A DNA stretch of 64,000 bases from Enterococcus moraviensis ATCC BAA-383 (GCF_000407445.1 NZ_ASWB01000005.1:1-64000), one strand, 5' to 3'. Shown: positions 19,715 through 28,660, numbered from the stretch's first letter. Notes: generated by a model not told the origin, from the sequence alone. Numbers and translations: made by a program.

Positions 19715-20520
19715 GAAGATTGAAAAAAATAATTAAATTTCTCGTTATGCCAATTGCTGTGATTTCTTTATTAGCGCTTACCAGTGATACTGCATTCGCA
19801 GAAGCAGAAGCAATAAGTGGACCTGGCAAAATCAAATTTTCAGGTGAATATCCGCAAGACATTGTTGATCCAGAAAAACCAGGTGAGATCGTCGATCCAG
19901 GAGAAACACCCCAACTTAAAGGGGATTTGAGAATTGATTTTGTTCCTAAACTAGATTTTTATCAGAATAAAATTTCCGATAAAGATGAAACATACTATGG
20001 AAATGCACAAAATTTCTTTGGTGCAACCAAACCTAGAGGAAACTTTGTTCAAGTCACTGACTTGAGACAAAAGCCAACAGGGTGGACGTTACAATTGCGT
20101 CAGGAAATGCAATTTACCAATAAAGAGACTGAACACAGCGAAATAAACGGGGCAATGTTATCACTAGATAAATCTTGGGTAAGTTCTACTCGAGATGCTA
20201 GTGGCGCGCCCCAACTCTCAAAAGAGATCATTAATATAGACAATATAGGTGCTTCGTATAACTTAGCACAAGCAAATGCTGGTCAAGGCGCAGGAACGTG
20301 GACAATTTCCTTTGGTGCATCTGAAGAAAATCAGAATAACCAAAAGAATACACTGGAACCTAGATTAGATCATACTGGTCAAGCAGTTTTAGATCCAGTA
20401 TTTGATAACAAACCTGTCTATTTGAATAAAGCTGTTTCACTATCAATTCCGGGAACAACAATCGTTGATCCGGTACCTTATACTACGGTGTTAACTTGGA
20501 TATTAGCCGAGTTGCCATAA
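19711..20520 (+). CDS. WxL-domain cell-wall-binding protein
   Basis: 269 aa. Signal peptide (about 1-30), the locus motif GKIKFSGE (39-46), a proline-rich IVDPEKP linker, then one WxL domain with motifs GWTLQLRQ and the C-terminal LTWILAELP. Length and layout are those of the simple WxL proteins of enterococci and lactobacilli. Exported and retained non-covalently on peptidoglycan. Translationally coupled to the preceding sortase-tailed gene. Confidence 0.92.
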   Translation: MRRLKKIIKFLVMPIAVISLLALTSDTAFAEAEAISGPGKIKFSGEYPQDIVDPEKPGEIVDPGETPQLKGDLRIDFVPKLDFYQNKISDKDETYYGNAQNFFGATKPRGNFVQVTDLRQKPTGWTLQLRQEMQFTNKETEHSEINGAMLSLDKSWVSSTRDASGAPQLSKEIINIDNIGASYNLAQANAGQGAGTWTISFGASEENQNNQKNTLEPRLDHTGQAVLDPVFDNKPVYLNKAVSLSIPGTTIVDPVPYTTVLTWILAELP

Positions 20521-20570
20521 ATAGAAACAACACACACACACTAACATACACAAACTAGGAGGAAACACAC

Positions 20571-21344
20571 ATGAAAACAAAAACATTATGTTCAGTAGCA
20601 TTATTAACTTTATTAGGAGTAAGTCTAGCAACACCAGCGGTAGCTAACGCTGAAGCAAAATCTTTACCAACTAACGGTAAAATCAAATTTACTGAAGACA
20701 ACGGTCCGAAAGACATCGTTGACCCAGAAGATCCAAAAGAACCAGTTATAGATCCAAAAGAACCAATCATCGTTAACCCAGATCGTGGTTCATTCAGTAT
20801 TGACGCTGTAACTGAATTAAACTTTGGTGAAGATAAAGTAAAAGCTTTCGCTTCTAACCCAGAATACTTTGCTGCAGCAATCCCAGTAACAACTTCTAAA
20901 GGGGATGTTACTCGTGGAAACTATGTACAATTTACAGACGTACGTGGTGTTGCAAACCATAAATACCAAGTAAGTGCACAATTATCAAAACAATTCGAAG
21001 CAAACGCTAACGCTGGAACTTTCTTGAAATCAGCTACGATTGATTACTCAAATGCAGCAATCACATCTGCTGATCCAGCAACACAATGGCCAGCAACAAC
21101 TGTTGCCGGATTCCAATTAGCAGCAGATGCAGCTGGAACAGGCGCTGGTTCTTCAGTAGTAGTTTTAGATAACAAAGACGCATCTAAAGGAATCGGAACA
21201 TACACAATTGAATTTGGTCAATATGGTGACGGAACAGCGGATACAACTGCTGAATCTGTTAAATTAACTGTACCAAACACAAACGTTTTACTAGCTGATG
21301 AATATACAGCTGAAATCACTTGGACAATTGCGGAAGTATTATAA
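20571..21344 (+). CDS. WxL-domain cell-wall-binding protein, highly expressed type
   Basis: 257 aa, a close relative of the preceding protein: signal peptide (1-27), GKIKFTED (36-43), IVDPEDP linker and a WxL domain ending in ITWTIAEVL. The first motif is degenerate (no clear internal WxL; HKYQVSAQL takes its place). Codon use is markedly biased to the preferred codons, and the gene has a CA-rich 5' leader with AGGAGG, both suggesting high expression. A hairpin with a short T-run follows at 21410-21444. Confidence 0.92.
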   Translation: MKTKTLCSVALLTLLGVSLATPAVANAEAKSLPTNGKIKFTEDNGPKDIVDPEDPKEPVIDPKEPIIVNPDRGSFSIDAVTELNFGEDKVKAFASNPEYFAAAIPVTTSKGDVTRGNYVQFTDVRGVANHKYQVSAQLSKQFEANANAGTFLKSATIDYSNAAITSADPATQWPATTVAGFQLAADAAGTGAGSSVVVLDNKDASKGIGTYTIEFGQYGDGTADTTAESVKLTVPNTNVLLADEYTAEITWTIAEVL

Positions 21345-21409
21345 TTTACACTGAATAAGTAGGTTGAATTATATCGCATACTTTAAGTAGTTATGTTCAT
21401 ATAAATGGC

Positions 21410-21444
21410 GAGACAGAAATAGTTATTTCTGTCTCAGCCTTTTT
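21410..21444 (+). terminator. Hairpin between the WxL and DUF916 genes
   Basis: A 12-bp perfect stem (GAGACAGAAATA and complement) with a 2-base gap at its centre, followed by AGCC and five T. It is probably a leaky terminator that lowers expression of the downstream genes relative to the WxL gene. Confidence 0.6.
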
Positions 21445-21460
21445 AAAGAGAGGGATAGCG

Positions 21461-22531
21461 ATGAAGAAAAAGCATCTATTATTTTTAGTAATGTCACTTA
21501 TGATAACAATACTTTTGCCAATCAAGACATACGCAGAAGAAAACAGCGGCGGCAACGCAACTGGCTTTACATATGAAACAATTAAACCTGACAATCAGAA
21601 GAGTCAAGACGCAGGCTACTTTGATTTAAAGATGACACCTGGGCAAAAACAAACCGTTAAAATCAAACTTAAAAACTTGGCATCAGAAGAGGTAGAAATC
21701 TCAGTGAAATTAAATGGTGCTAAGACAAACGCTAATGGAGTTATTGAATATGGTCCGACAACGATCAAAAAAGATAATTCATTAAAATATGATTTTGAAA
21801 GTATTGTTAAAGCTCCTGAAACAGTTAAATTGCCAGCCAATGGCGAAAAGGATGTCGACATAGAAATTACGATGCCAGAAGCTTCATTTGATGGAGTGAT
21901 TTCAGGCGGAATCCAACTGCAAAAAATTGAAAAAGAAGAAGCCTCAAAACCTAAGAAAACGGGTGTTATCAATAAATACGCTTATGTCATCGGGATGTTG
22001 CTTTCTGAAACGGACAACGAAGTTCAACCAAATTTAGAATTAAATAAAGTTTATGCTGAATTAAACAACTTTCGTAATACATTTTTTGTGAACTTTTCTA
22101 ATGTGCAACCTGCCTATCTAGAGAATATGACAACACAAGTTCAAATCATGAAAGACGGCAGTGACGAAGTTTTATATGAAACAAAACGTTCTGGTATGAG
22201 AATGGCACCAAATTCTTTGATCGATTTTCCAGTCAGTATGGAAGGGGATAGCATGGTTCCAGGAGGCTATCGCGCTAAAATCTTAGTGACTTCTGGTGAG
22301 AAGAAATGGGAATGGGATGAAACGTTCAAGATTACAGATGAAGAAGCAGATAAATTCAATAATCAAGACGCTGGTTTAGAAGATGTTCAAACCTTCAACT
22401 GGCAGTTGATTGCAGGAATTGTGGGAGGCGTAGTAGCCTTAGCAGTTATTATTTTCTTCGTAATTAGAGCCGTAAATAAAAAGAAACAAGCAAAGAAAAA
22501 ACAAGCAAGAAAAAAGAAACCTAAAAAGTAA
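21461..22531 (+). CDS. DUF916/DUF3324 WxL-associated surface protein (CscA-like)
   Basis: 356 aa. Signal peptide (1-25), an N-terminal DUF916 region (about 30-165, beginning GFTYETIKPDNQ...YFDLKMTPGQKQTVKIKL), a DUF3324 region (about 175-310), then a transmembrane helix (about 312-336) and a Lys-rich tail. In this family the protein binds both WxL proteins and peptidoglycan and tethers the complex to the membrane. SD AGAGAGGGA. It is a standard member of every WxL cluster. Confidence 0.92.
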   Translation: MKKKHLLFLVMSLMITILLPIKTYAEENSGGNATGFTYETIKPDNQKSQDAGYFDLKMTPGQKQTVKIKLKNLASEEVEISVKLNGAKTNANGVIEYGPTTIKKDNSLKYDFESIVKAPETVKLPANGEKDVDIEITMPEASFDGVISGGIQLQKIEKEEASKPKKTGVINKYAYVIGMLLSETDNEVQPNLELNKVYAELNNFRNTFFVNFSNVQPAYLENMTTQVQIMKDGSDEVLYETKRSGMRMAPNSLIDFPVSMEGDSMVPGGYRAKILVTSGEKKWEWDETFKITDEEADKFNNQDAGLEDVQTFNWQLIAGIVGGVVALAVIIFFVIRAVNKKKQAKKKQARKKKPKK

Positions 22532-22598
22532 TAAAGAACACAAAACAATTATCTAGTGTAAAAAGCTAGCGATATTTTTAAATGAAGGAGGTAAACAA

Positions 22599-23261
22599 AT
22601 GACTATATTAGATTGGTTTTTTATTGTTTCTTTATCCATAGCCAGTGTAGGATTATTATTTGCAGGGACCTCCTTTTATCTGATGATTCAAACTAAAAAA
22701 GCTTTAAAAAAAGTAAAAAGAACAAAAGTCAAAAAGAAAAAAAAGAAACAAAAAAGACGGAAAATCAGAGAACTAACAAGAAAAAGCAAAAAGCAGCGGA
22801 CGTTTGGGATCGTATTAAGCATTTTATTTTTACTGTCAACGTTAAGCGCAGGTTATTCATTGTATTATCAATCCATGCATTTAAGTCAAAAAGATTCTAA
22901 AGCGGTCATTCAAGGGTATTATCTAGTAGACAATATCGAAAAAGAACTGCAAGCAGCAAAAACAACGGATAATGATGTTAAAGCTGGGAAAAATATTAAA
23001 TTACTAGCAGGGCAGCTTTCAAGTTATGGTATTTATAAAGCAACGATCAGAAATACAGAACAAGGGCAAAAAACGTTGAATAAATACTATAAGTCAATGA
23101 AAGAGTTAGGAATAAACTTATCCTCTCAAACAGATGAATTTTTCAAAGATGAGACACTCTTAAATGCGTTTGAAGCAGATGTTGCGGCAGTTAAGAAAAA
23201 TCAAGAAGCAGTAGTCAGTTACTTTAAAATCAATGAAAAAGCGTTGGTAAATAAAAAATAA
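22599..23261 (+). CDS. WxL-locus membrane protein with Lys-rich loop
   Basis: 220 aa. Two transmembrane helices (about 7-29 and 68-92) frame a very basic 35-residue cytoplasmic loop rich in KKK/RRK. The C-terminal 125 residues are predicted helical and outside. No recognised domain. SD AAGGAGG. Similar proteins are found at this position in enterococcal WxL clusters, as far as I recall, but I cannot assign a function. Likely an assembly factor. Confidence 0.7.
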   Translation: MTILDWFFIVSLSIASVGLLFAGTSFYLMIQTKKALKKVKRTKVKKKKKKQKRRKIRELTRKSKKQRTFGIVLSILFLLSTLSAGYSLYYQSMHLSQKDSKAVIQGYYLVDNIEKELQAAKTTDNDVKAGKNIKLLAGQLSSYGIYKATIRNTEQGQKTLNKYYKSMKELGINLSSQTDEFFKDETLLNAFEADVAAVKKNQEAVVSYFKINEKALVNKK

Positions 23262-23273
23262 CCTGGTGATTTT

Positions 23274-23972
23274 ATGAAAAAAGCAACTCATAAAAATAGA
23301 GCGAAACGAAATCCAAAAAAACAAACCGCCCAAACAATAAACGCTAAAAAAACAGGCAAAAAAAAAGTTCCTATCAATTCAAAGAGACCTTCAAAAAAGC
23401 GTAAGAAGAAACAGAATAAGAAAAAGAGAAGAAAAATGAAGCTTCTTTTTTTTGAAATAGGCTTAACTATACTGGTAACAACTGTGGTGGTCTATCTATT
23501 GTCTCTATTTACCTTTTCTTTTGCGAAAGTTGAAGGTTACTCTATGAATGATACGTTGGAAGATAAAGATGTAGTTATTGTCAATAAACTAACAGATATC
23601 AAGCGTTTTGATCTTGTCTACATGCAGGTACCTAACTCTAAAGATAAATCAATTCGAAGGATCATCGGTCGTCCTGGAGAAAATGTCTATTATAAAAATG
23701 GACAGTTGTATATTAACGAAGAGGAAAAAGAGGAACGGTTTATTGCTGATTACAAAAGGCAATTTGAAAAAGATGGTATGATGTTTACCGAAGATTTCAC
23801 ATTAAGGTCTTTAACAGGAAAACCTACGATACCTAAGGGGAAGTATTTGGTTTTAGGCGATAATCGTCCCTATGCAACGGATAGTCGTTATTATCAGCTA
23901 GTAGATGAAAATGAGATTATTGGAACTGTCGAAATGAGAGTGTTGCCGTTACATAAATTACAAAAATTCTAA
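23274..23972 (+). CDS. Signal peptidase I-like protein with Arg in place of catalytic Lys
   Basis: 232 aa. A long Lys-rich cytoplasmic N-terminus (1-55), one transmembrane segment (about 57-80), then the S26 peptidase fold: Ser90 in GYSMNDT, the block normally K-R-x-x-G-x-P-G seen as IRRIIGRPGE with Arg128 at the catalytic Lys position, and box E GDNRPYATDSR (195-205). The CGA AGG codons are unambiguous in the sequence. It lies 12 bp behind the membrane-protein gene and ends the WxL operon. It is either a dedicated signal peptidase with altered chemistry or a non-proteolytic assembly factor. Confidence 0.85.
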   Translation: MKKATHKNRAKRNPKKQTAQTINAKKTGKKKVPINSKRPSKKRKKKQNKKKRRKMKLLFFEIGLTILVTTVVVYLLSLFTFSFAKVEGYSMNDTLEDKDVVIVNKLTDIKRFDLVYMQVPNSKDKSIRRIIGRPGENVYYKNGQLYINEEEKEERFIADYKRQFEKDGMMFTEDFTLRSLTGKPTIPKGKYLVLGDNRPYATDSRYYQLVDENEIIGTVEMRVLPLHKLQKF

Positions 23973-23984
23973 TGAAACACTGGG

Positions 23985-24020
23985 AAAACACCGCGATTTT
24001 ACGGAGCCGCAGGTGTTTTT
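23985..24020 (+). terminator. Intrinsic terminator ending the WxL operon
   Basis: AAAACACC and GGTGTTTT arms with T-run; the loop contains further GC-rich pairing. Confidence 0.75.
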
Positions 24021-24129
24021 ATTTCTATAAATCAACTTATCTTCTAGCGCTGATAAAAAAATAAAAGAGTTTTTCTAGGAAAGAATAAAAAGTAAGTTTT
24101 TTCTTTGGAAATCTGTTATACTAATAAGC

Positions 24130-24256
24130 GTTACAAGTTCCCGAAAGGATTTGTTGTGAAATTATAGAGTTTTAAATGATTAGCTAGTGGAACTAGTCTA
24201 AAAGTTACTCTATATTTTATACAAAGATGCCTTGTAACCGAATATAAATAGGGGGA
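24130..24256 (+). promoter_or_regulatory. SMK box (SAM-III riboswitch) of metK
   Basis: GTTACAAG (24130-24137) pairs with CTTGTAAC (24231-24238) to form the base helix. The following TTCCCGAAAGG contains the anti-SD CCC able to pair with the metK SD GGGGG (24251-24255). This is the lactic-acid-bacterial SMK box that blocks translation when SAM is abundant. A -10-like TATACT lies just upstream (about 24117). Confidence 0.9.
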
Positions 24257-24263
24257 ATACATT

Positions 24264-25451
24264 ATGACAGAGAGACATTTATTTACATCAGAATCCGTTT
24301 CAGAAGGACATCCGGACAAAGTTGCCGATCAAGTGAGTGACGCAATACTAGATGCGATTTTGGAACAAGATCCAAAAGCCCGTGTGGCATGCGAAACAAG
24401 TGTTACGACTGGTTTAGTTTTAGTTTTTGGAGAAATTTCGACTACGGCTTATGTAGACATCCAAAAAGTTGTTCGACAAACATTAAAAGATATAGGCTAT
24501 ACTCGAGCAAAATATGGGTTTGATGGAGACACAGTTGCTGTTTTAGTTGCAATCGATGAGCAATCACCAGATATTGCACAAGGTGTGGATGACGCATTAG
24601 AAACACGCGGCGACAAAGATACCAAAGACGATATTGGTGCTGGAGATCAAGGGCTGATGTTTGGTTTTGCGGTTGATGAAACACCAGAGTTAATGCCTTT
24701 ACCGATTTCATTGAGTCATAAACTGGTTGGTCGTTTAGCTCAGTTGCGTAAAGAGGAAAAATTACCTTACTTACGTCCAGATGCCAAATCACAAGTTACA
24801 GTTGAGTATGATGAAAATGGTAAACCACAACGTGTAGATACTGTTGTAATCAGTACACAACATGATGAAGAAGCTACGCTGGAGCAAATTCAAAAAGACG
24901 TAAAAAAACTCGTTATTGAAGAAGTAATTCCAGCAGAACTATTAGATGAAGAAACGAAATATTTTATAAATCCTACAGGCCGCTTTGTGATTGGTGGACC
25001 ACAAGGTGATGCAGGTTTAACAGGACGTAAGATCATTGTAGATACTTACGGCGGTTATGCGCGTCATGGTGGCGGTGCCTTTTCTGGAAAAGATGCGACG
25101 AAAGTCGATCGCTCTGCCAGTTATGCAGCACGTTACATTGCAAAAAACATCGTTGCAGCAGGATTAGCTGAAAAAGTTGAAGTTCAGTTAGCTTATGCCA
25201 TTGGTGTAGCACAACCTGTATCGATTTCAATCAACACTTTTGGGACAAGCGAAGTACCTGAAAGCAAATTGATTGAAGCGGTTCGTAAAAACTTTGACCT
25301 GCGTCCAGCGGGAATTATAGAAATGCTTGACTTACGCCGTCCAATCTACAAACAAACGGCAGCATATGGTCATTTTGGTCGTACAGACATTGAACTACCT
25401 TGGGAGCAGACAGATAAAGTCGATGCAATCAAGAAAAGCTTGATGGAGTAA
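24264..25451 (+). CDS. metK: S-adenosylmethionine synthetase
   Basis: 395 aa, makes SAM from ATP and methionine. The N-terminal [15 protein letters not shown], the ATP-binding [12 protein letters not shown] and the P-loop-like [16 protein letters not shown] motifs are all intact. Length is normal. Single-gene unit between two terminators, under SMK control. Confidence 0.98.
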   Translation: MTERHLFTSESVSEGHPDKVADQVSDAILDAILEQDPKARVACETSVTTGLVLVFGEISTTAYVDIQKVVRQTLKDIGYTRAKYGFDGDTVAVLVAIDEQSPDIAQGVDDALETRGDKDTKDDIGAGDQGLMFGFAVDETPELMPLPISLSHKLVGRLAQLRKEEKLPYLRPDAKSQVTVEYDENGKPQRVDTVVISTQHDEEATLEQIQKDVKKLVIEEVIPAELLDEETKYFINPTGRFVIGGPQGDAGLTGRKIIVDTYGGYARHGGGAFSGKDATKVDRSASYAARYIAKNIVAAGLAEKVEVQLAYAIGVAQPVSISINTFGTSEVPESKLIEAVRKNFDLRPAGIIEMLDLRRPIYKQTAAYGHFGRTDIELPWEQTDKVDAIKKSLME

Positions 25452-25455
25452 ACGA

Positions 25456-25490
25456 GGCGGCGCTACTAATGAAAATTAGTGGCGCCGTTT
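25456..25490 (+). terminator. metK intrinsic terminator
   Basis: CGGCGCTACTAAT and ATTAGTGGCGCCG arms around GAAA, followed by TTTT. Confidence 0.92.
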
Positions 25491-25957
25491 TGCTGTGAAT
25501 CACCACGACTGGCTCCGCCAGAGTGGATGATGAACAGTACTTGGCGACCAAAGGGAGCGAAGTTTCATTACTAGTGAATCACCAAACGCTATAATGCTAA
25601 TAACAAATAGAAGCCAGCGACCAAGGGAGCGAAGTTTCATTACTAGTGAATCACCAAGCGCTATAATGCTAATAACAAATAGAAGCCAGCGACCAAGGGA
25701 ACGAAGTTCCATTACTAGTGAATCACCAAGCGCTATAATGCTAATAACAAATAGAAGCCAGCGACCAAGGGAACGAAGTTCCATTACTAGTGAATCACCA
25801 AGCGCTATAATGCTAATAACAAATAGAAGCCAGCGACCAAAGGGAGCGAAGTTTCATTACTAGTGAATCACCAAATGCTATAATGCTAATAACAAATAGA
25901 AGCCAGCGACCAAAGGGAGCGAAGTTTCGTTACTAGTAAATCACCAAATATGTTAAA
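25491..25957. repeat. 72-bp tandem repeat array joined to a dispersed repeat
   Basis: The array starts with a dispersed-repeat copy (25495-25590: a CTGGC/GCCAG hairpin, then TACTTGGCGACC...GGGAGCGAAG...ACTAGTGAATCACCAA). Units of 72, 72, 72, 73 and 73 bp follow, judged by the spacing of GTGAATCACC. Each unit has the sequence CGCTATAATGC, which contains a perfect -10 hexamer, and the GGGAGCGAAG block. Both strands can be read as repetitive ORFs, but they have no RBS or normal composition and I regard the array as non-coding. 25958-26121 shows no gene or clear signal. Confidence 0.85.
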
Positions 25958-26121
25958 CCAAACAACAAATACAAGCCAACAACCCACAAAATCAATCATC
26001 AAGTCAGTTACAATAAACTTAAAAACGCTCATATTCAATGTAAAGTCTCGCAATAGATGCAACAAAACTCTGTAAATGAATAAGTAACTATATCAAAAAA
26101 TAGCAAAAAGGATGGAGATAC

Positions 26122-27585
26122 ATGGAAAGAAAAACAAACGTCAAACTTGTAACGATCAGTGTTTTTGTTGCAACGTTTATGACAGCAATTGAAGGAACGA
26201 TCGTTTCAACTGCTATGCCAACGATCGTAGGATCCTTACATGGCATGGAAATTATGAACTGGGTATTTTCTATTTACTTATTAACAAATGCAATGCTAAC
26301 GCCTATTTATGGAAAGTTAGCGGATAAAATTGGACGAAAACCGATTTTCATGATTGGTATTATTATTTTTATTATAGGATCTTCACTTTGTGGTTTGGCG
26401 CAAAATATGATCACCTTGATCATTGCCAGAGCAATTCAAGGAATTGGGGCAGGAGCGATTATGCCTGTTGCATTAACAATTCTTGCAGATATCTATTCAA
26501 TTGATAAACGTGCAAAGATGTTAGGGCTGAATAGTGCTGCTTGGGGAATTGCCAGTATTTTTGGACCACTTGCGGGTGGTTTTATCGTGGATACAGTTGG
26601 TTGGCATTGGATTTTCTTCATTAACGTGCCGATTGGTCTTGTGTTGATGGGATTGATTGCTTACTTTTTAGTGGAACCTAAAAGAGAAAAATCCAAAGTA
26701 CCAATGGATATCTTGGGTAGCATTCAGTTGATGTTTGTTTTATTAACGCTATTATTAGGATTTCAATTAATTGGAGATGGCGGTTTTGATTTAAAAGTGT
26801 TCTTATGCTTAGGAGCCTCTGTGTTATTCTTTATTAGCTTTATTTTTGTGGAAAAAAGAGCCAAAGATCCCGTGATCGATTTGATGTTGTTTAAAAATTC
26901 TACTTTTGTGATTGTGAATATCGTAGCAGCATTGATCAGTGGATTTTTGATGGGTGTAGAAGTGTATATTCCAATGTGGATGCAAGGTGTATTGGGCAAA
27001 AGCGCTGGAATCGGTGGATTAGTATTAGCGCCAATGTCGATTTTATGGATGGTTGGATCGTTTATTGCCAGTAATTTAATGGAGAAACATACAACAAAAA
27101 GAGTATTAACGATCGGTTTGAGTATTACGCTATTAGGCGGTATTTTCTTAGTGTTGGTTCCAGCAACGATTTCATTTGTCTGGTTCTTTGCAATCTCTTC
27201 TGTTTTAGGGATTGGTTTTGGGATTACGATTACAACCACAACTGTGACAGCACAAAGCAGTGTTGATCCTTCTGAAATGGGTGTGGCAACATCCTTCAAT
27301 ACATTAGCGAGAACAATTGGGCAAACCTTGATGGTATCGATTTTTGGGGTTATTATCAATGCTGTGACAACTTCTGAATTAGCGAAAAGTACCTTAAAAG
27401 TTGATTCAGATGTGATGAATCAACTTGTGAATCCCCACACGGCTAATACCATTCCAGCAGATTTATTGAAACCATTACGTGGAATGCTTTATGCAGGACT
27501 TCATAATGTATATATCGTTGGCATCGGTCTGATTATTGTGGCGATTATTTTAAACATAAGTGTTAAAAAGAAAATAGCAAAATAG
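26122..27585 (+). CDS. MFS multidrug exporter, DHA2 (14-TM) family
   Basis: 487 aa, about 14 transmembrane helices. Motif A is seen in GKLADKIGRKP, and the DHA2 motif C region in GPLAGGFIVD. The N-terminal FMTAIEGTIVSTAMPTI is typical for EmrB/QacA-type exporters, which use the proton gradient. Monocistronic, with a hairpin after it. No regulator is adjacent. Substrate unknown. Confidence 0.92.
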   Translation: MERKTNVKLVTISVFVATFMTAIEGTIVSTAMPTIVGSLHGMEIMNWVFSIYLLTNAMLTPIYGKLADKIGRKPIFMIGIIIFIIGSSLCGLAQNMITLIIARAIQGIGAGAIMPVALTILADIYSIDKRAKMLGLNSAAWGIASIFGPLAGGFIVDTVGWHWIFFINVPIGLVLMGLIAYFLVEPKREKSKVPMDILGSIQLMFVLLTLLLGFQLIGDGGFDLKVFLCLGASVLFFISFIFVEKRAKDPVIDLMLFKNSTFVIVNIVAALISGFLMGVEVYIPMWMQGVLGKSAGIGGLVLAPMSILWMVGSFIASNLMEKHTTKRVLTIGLSITLLGGIFLVLVPATISFVWFFAISSVLGIGFGITITTTTVTAQSSVDPSEMGVATSFNTLARTIGQTLMVSIFGVIINAVTTSELAKSTLKVDSDVMNQLVNPHTANTIPADLLKPLRGMLYAGLHNVYIVGIGLIIVAIILNISVKKKIAK

Positions 27586-27726
27586 AGGAGTTATTATTTC
27601 TTTATAAAAAATGACGATAGAATACGAAGTTTCAACACAAAATGTTCATATTTTCTTTGTATGATTGAGACATACCAAAAGAAGACAACTTGAACAAAAG
27701 TATTTTTCATTTTTAACTCCTCCTCG

Positions 27727-27758
27727 ACTCGTTCTTCATTAGAAGAACGAGTTATTTG
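27727..27758 (+). terminator. Hairpin terminator between the MFS and esterase genes
   Basis: ACTCGTTCTTC and its complement around ATTA, followed by a T-rich stretch. Confidence 0.6.
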
Positions 27759-27828
27759 TTTTATCTATTTAGTCAAAAAATGATGGATTTAGTGCTACAA
27801 TAATAGAAAAAGAAATGAGGGATGTTGG

Positions 27829-28617
27829 ATGGCCTTTTTACAAGCAAATATTTATTCAAATATATTAGAGATGGAAGTATCATTGAATGTGATCTTACCT
27901 CAAAAAACGGAGAAAAAAATTGGAACAGCCTCAAAAGGCAATAGTAACGATGTTCCTGTGATGTATCTACTTCATGGGATGGGGGGAAATCATAGTGTAT
28001 GGGAACGTCGGACTTCGATTGAACGATATGTCTCTGATCTTGGAATCGCTGTGATCATGCCTTCTACAGACTTAGGTTGGTATACAGATACGAGATACGA
28101 CATGAATTATTGGACGTTTATTGCTGAAGAATTGCCAATGATTTGCCATGAATTATTTCCTCAATTAACAACTAGAAGAGAAAAAACATTTGCTGTTGGA
28201 CTCTCGATGGGGGGATATGGTGCATTAAAACTTGGGTTGTCAAAACCAGAAAAATTTGGAGCTGTGGCTTCACTGTCTGGGGCTGTAAATTTAGCTGATC
28301 GAATGGAAGACCTGCTATCTGTCAAAAGTAAGAATTACTGGGAAGGAATTTTTGGTCCGTTAGAACAGGTTCAAGGGTCGATCAATGATCCAATGTTTTT
28401 ACTAGATCAGTTAGTTAAAAGTGGGAAAAATGCGCCGAATATTTTTCTATGTTGTGGTGAAGCAGATCCATTATTATATGGGAATAAAAAAATGGCGGCA
28501 GCATTACAGGAGAATTATGTTGAGCATACTTTTGAAACGGGTCCTGGTCAGCACGATTGGGTCTTTTGGGATGAATGGATTCAAAGAGTTTTGGCATGGT
28601 TACCTTTAAATAGATAA
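27829..28617 (+). CDS. Alpha/beta-hydrolase esterase (tributyrin esterase type)
   Basis: 262 aa, cytoplasmic. The nucleophile elbow is GLSMGGYG, the oxyanion region LLHGMGGNHSVW, and the catalytic His is in GQHDWVFWDEW. It belongs to the esterase D/S-formylglutathione hydrolase-like group that includes EstA of lactic acid bacteria. Probably releases short acyl chains from esters. Own transcript, terminator at 28622-28660. Confidence 0.85.
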   Translation: MAFLQANIYSNILEMEVSLNVILPQKTEKKIGTASKGNSNDVPVMYLLHGMGGNHSVWERRTSIERYVSDLGIAVIMPSTDLGWYTDTRYDMNYWTFIAEELPMICHELFPQLTTRREKTFAVGLSMGGYGALKLGLSKPEKFGAVASLSGAVNLADRMEDLLSVKSKNYWEGIFGPLEQVQGSINDPMFLLDQLVKSGKNAPNIFLCCGEADPLLYGNKKMAAALQENYVEHTFETGPGQHDWVFWDEWIQRVLAWLPLNR

Positions 28618-28621
28618 AGAT

Positions 28622-28660
28622 AAAAAAAGCTTGGTCATTAAAAAATGTCCGAGCTTTTTT
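28622..28660. terminator. Bidirectional terminator between esterase and tetR-type genes
   Basis: AAAAAAGCTTGG and CCGAGCTTTTTT arms. It is flanked by A- and T-runs, so it serves both convergent genes. Confidence 0.85.

Noticed and set aside
23973-24263. T-box or SAM-I (S-box) leader for metK.
   Set aside because: The base helix and the CCC/GGGGG pairing with the SD match the SMK box, and no terminator is present.
25500-25863. Repetitive open frames on both strands (about 90 codons each, 24-residue period).
   Set aside because: The period of 72 bp keeps any frame open. There is no RBS, the composition is odd, and the same sequence occurs as non-coding repeat at 39820 and 1893.
25491-25957. 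CRISPR array.
   Set aside because: Units are contiguous 72-bp repeats without unique spacers and no cas genes are present.
26763-27359. A 198-codon frame antisense to the MFS exporter gene.
   Set aside because: It mirrors the codon bias of the exporter, has no RBS, and the opposite strand encodes a full-length, clearly recognisable MFS protein.
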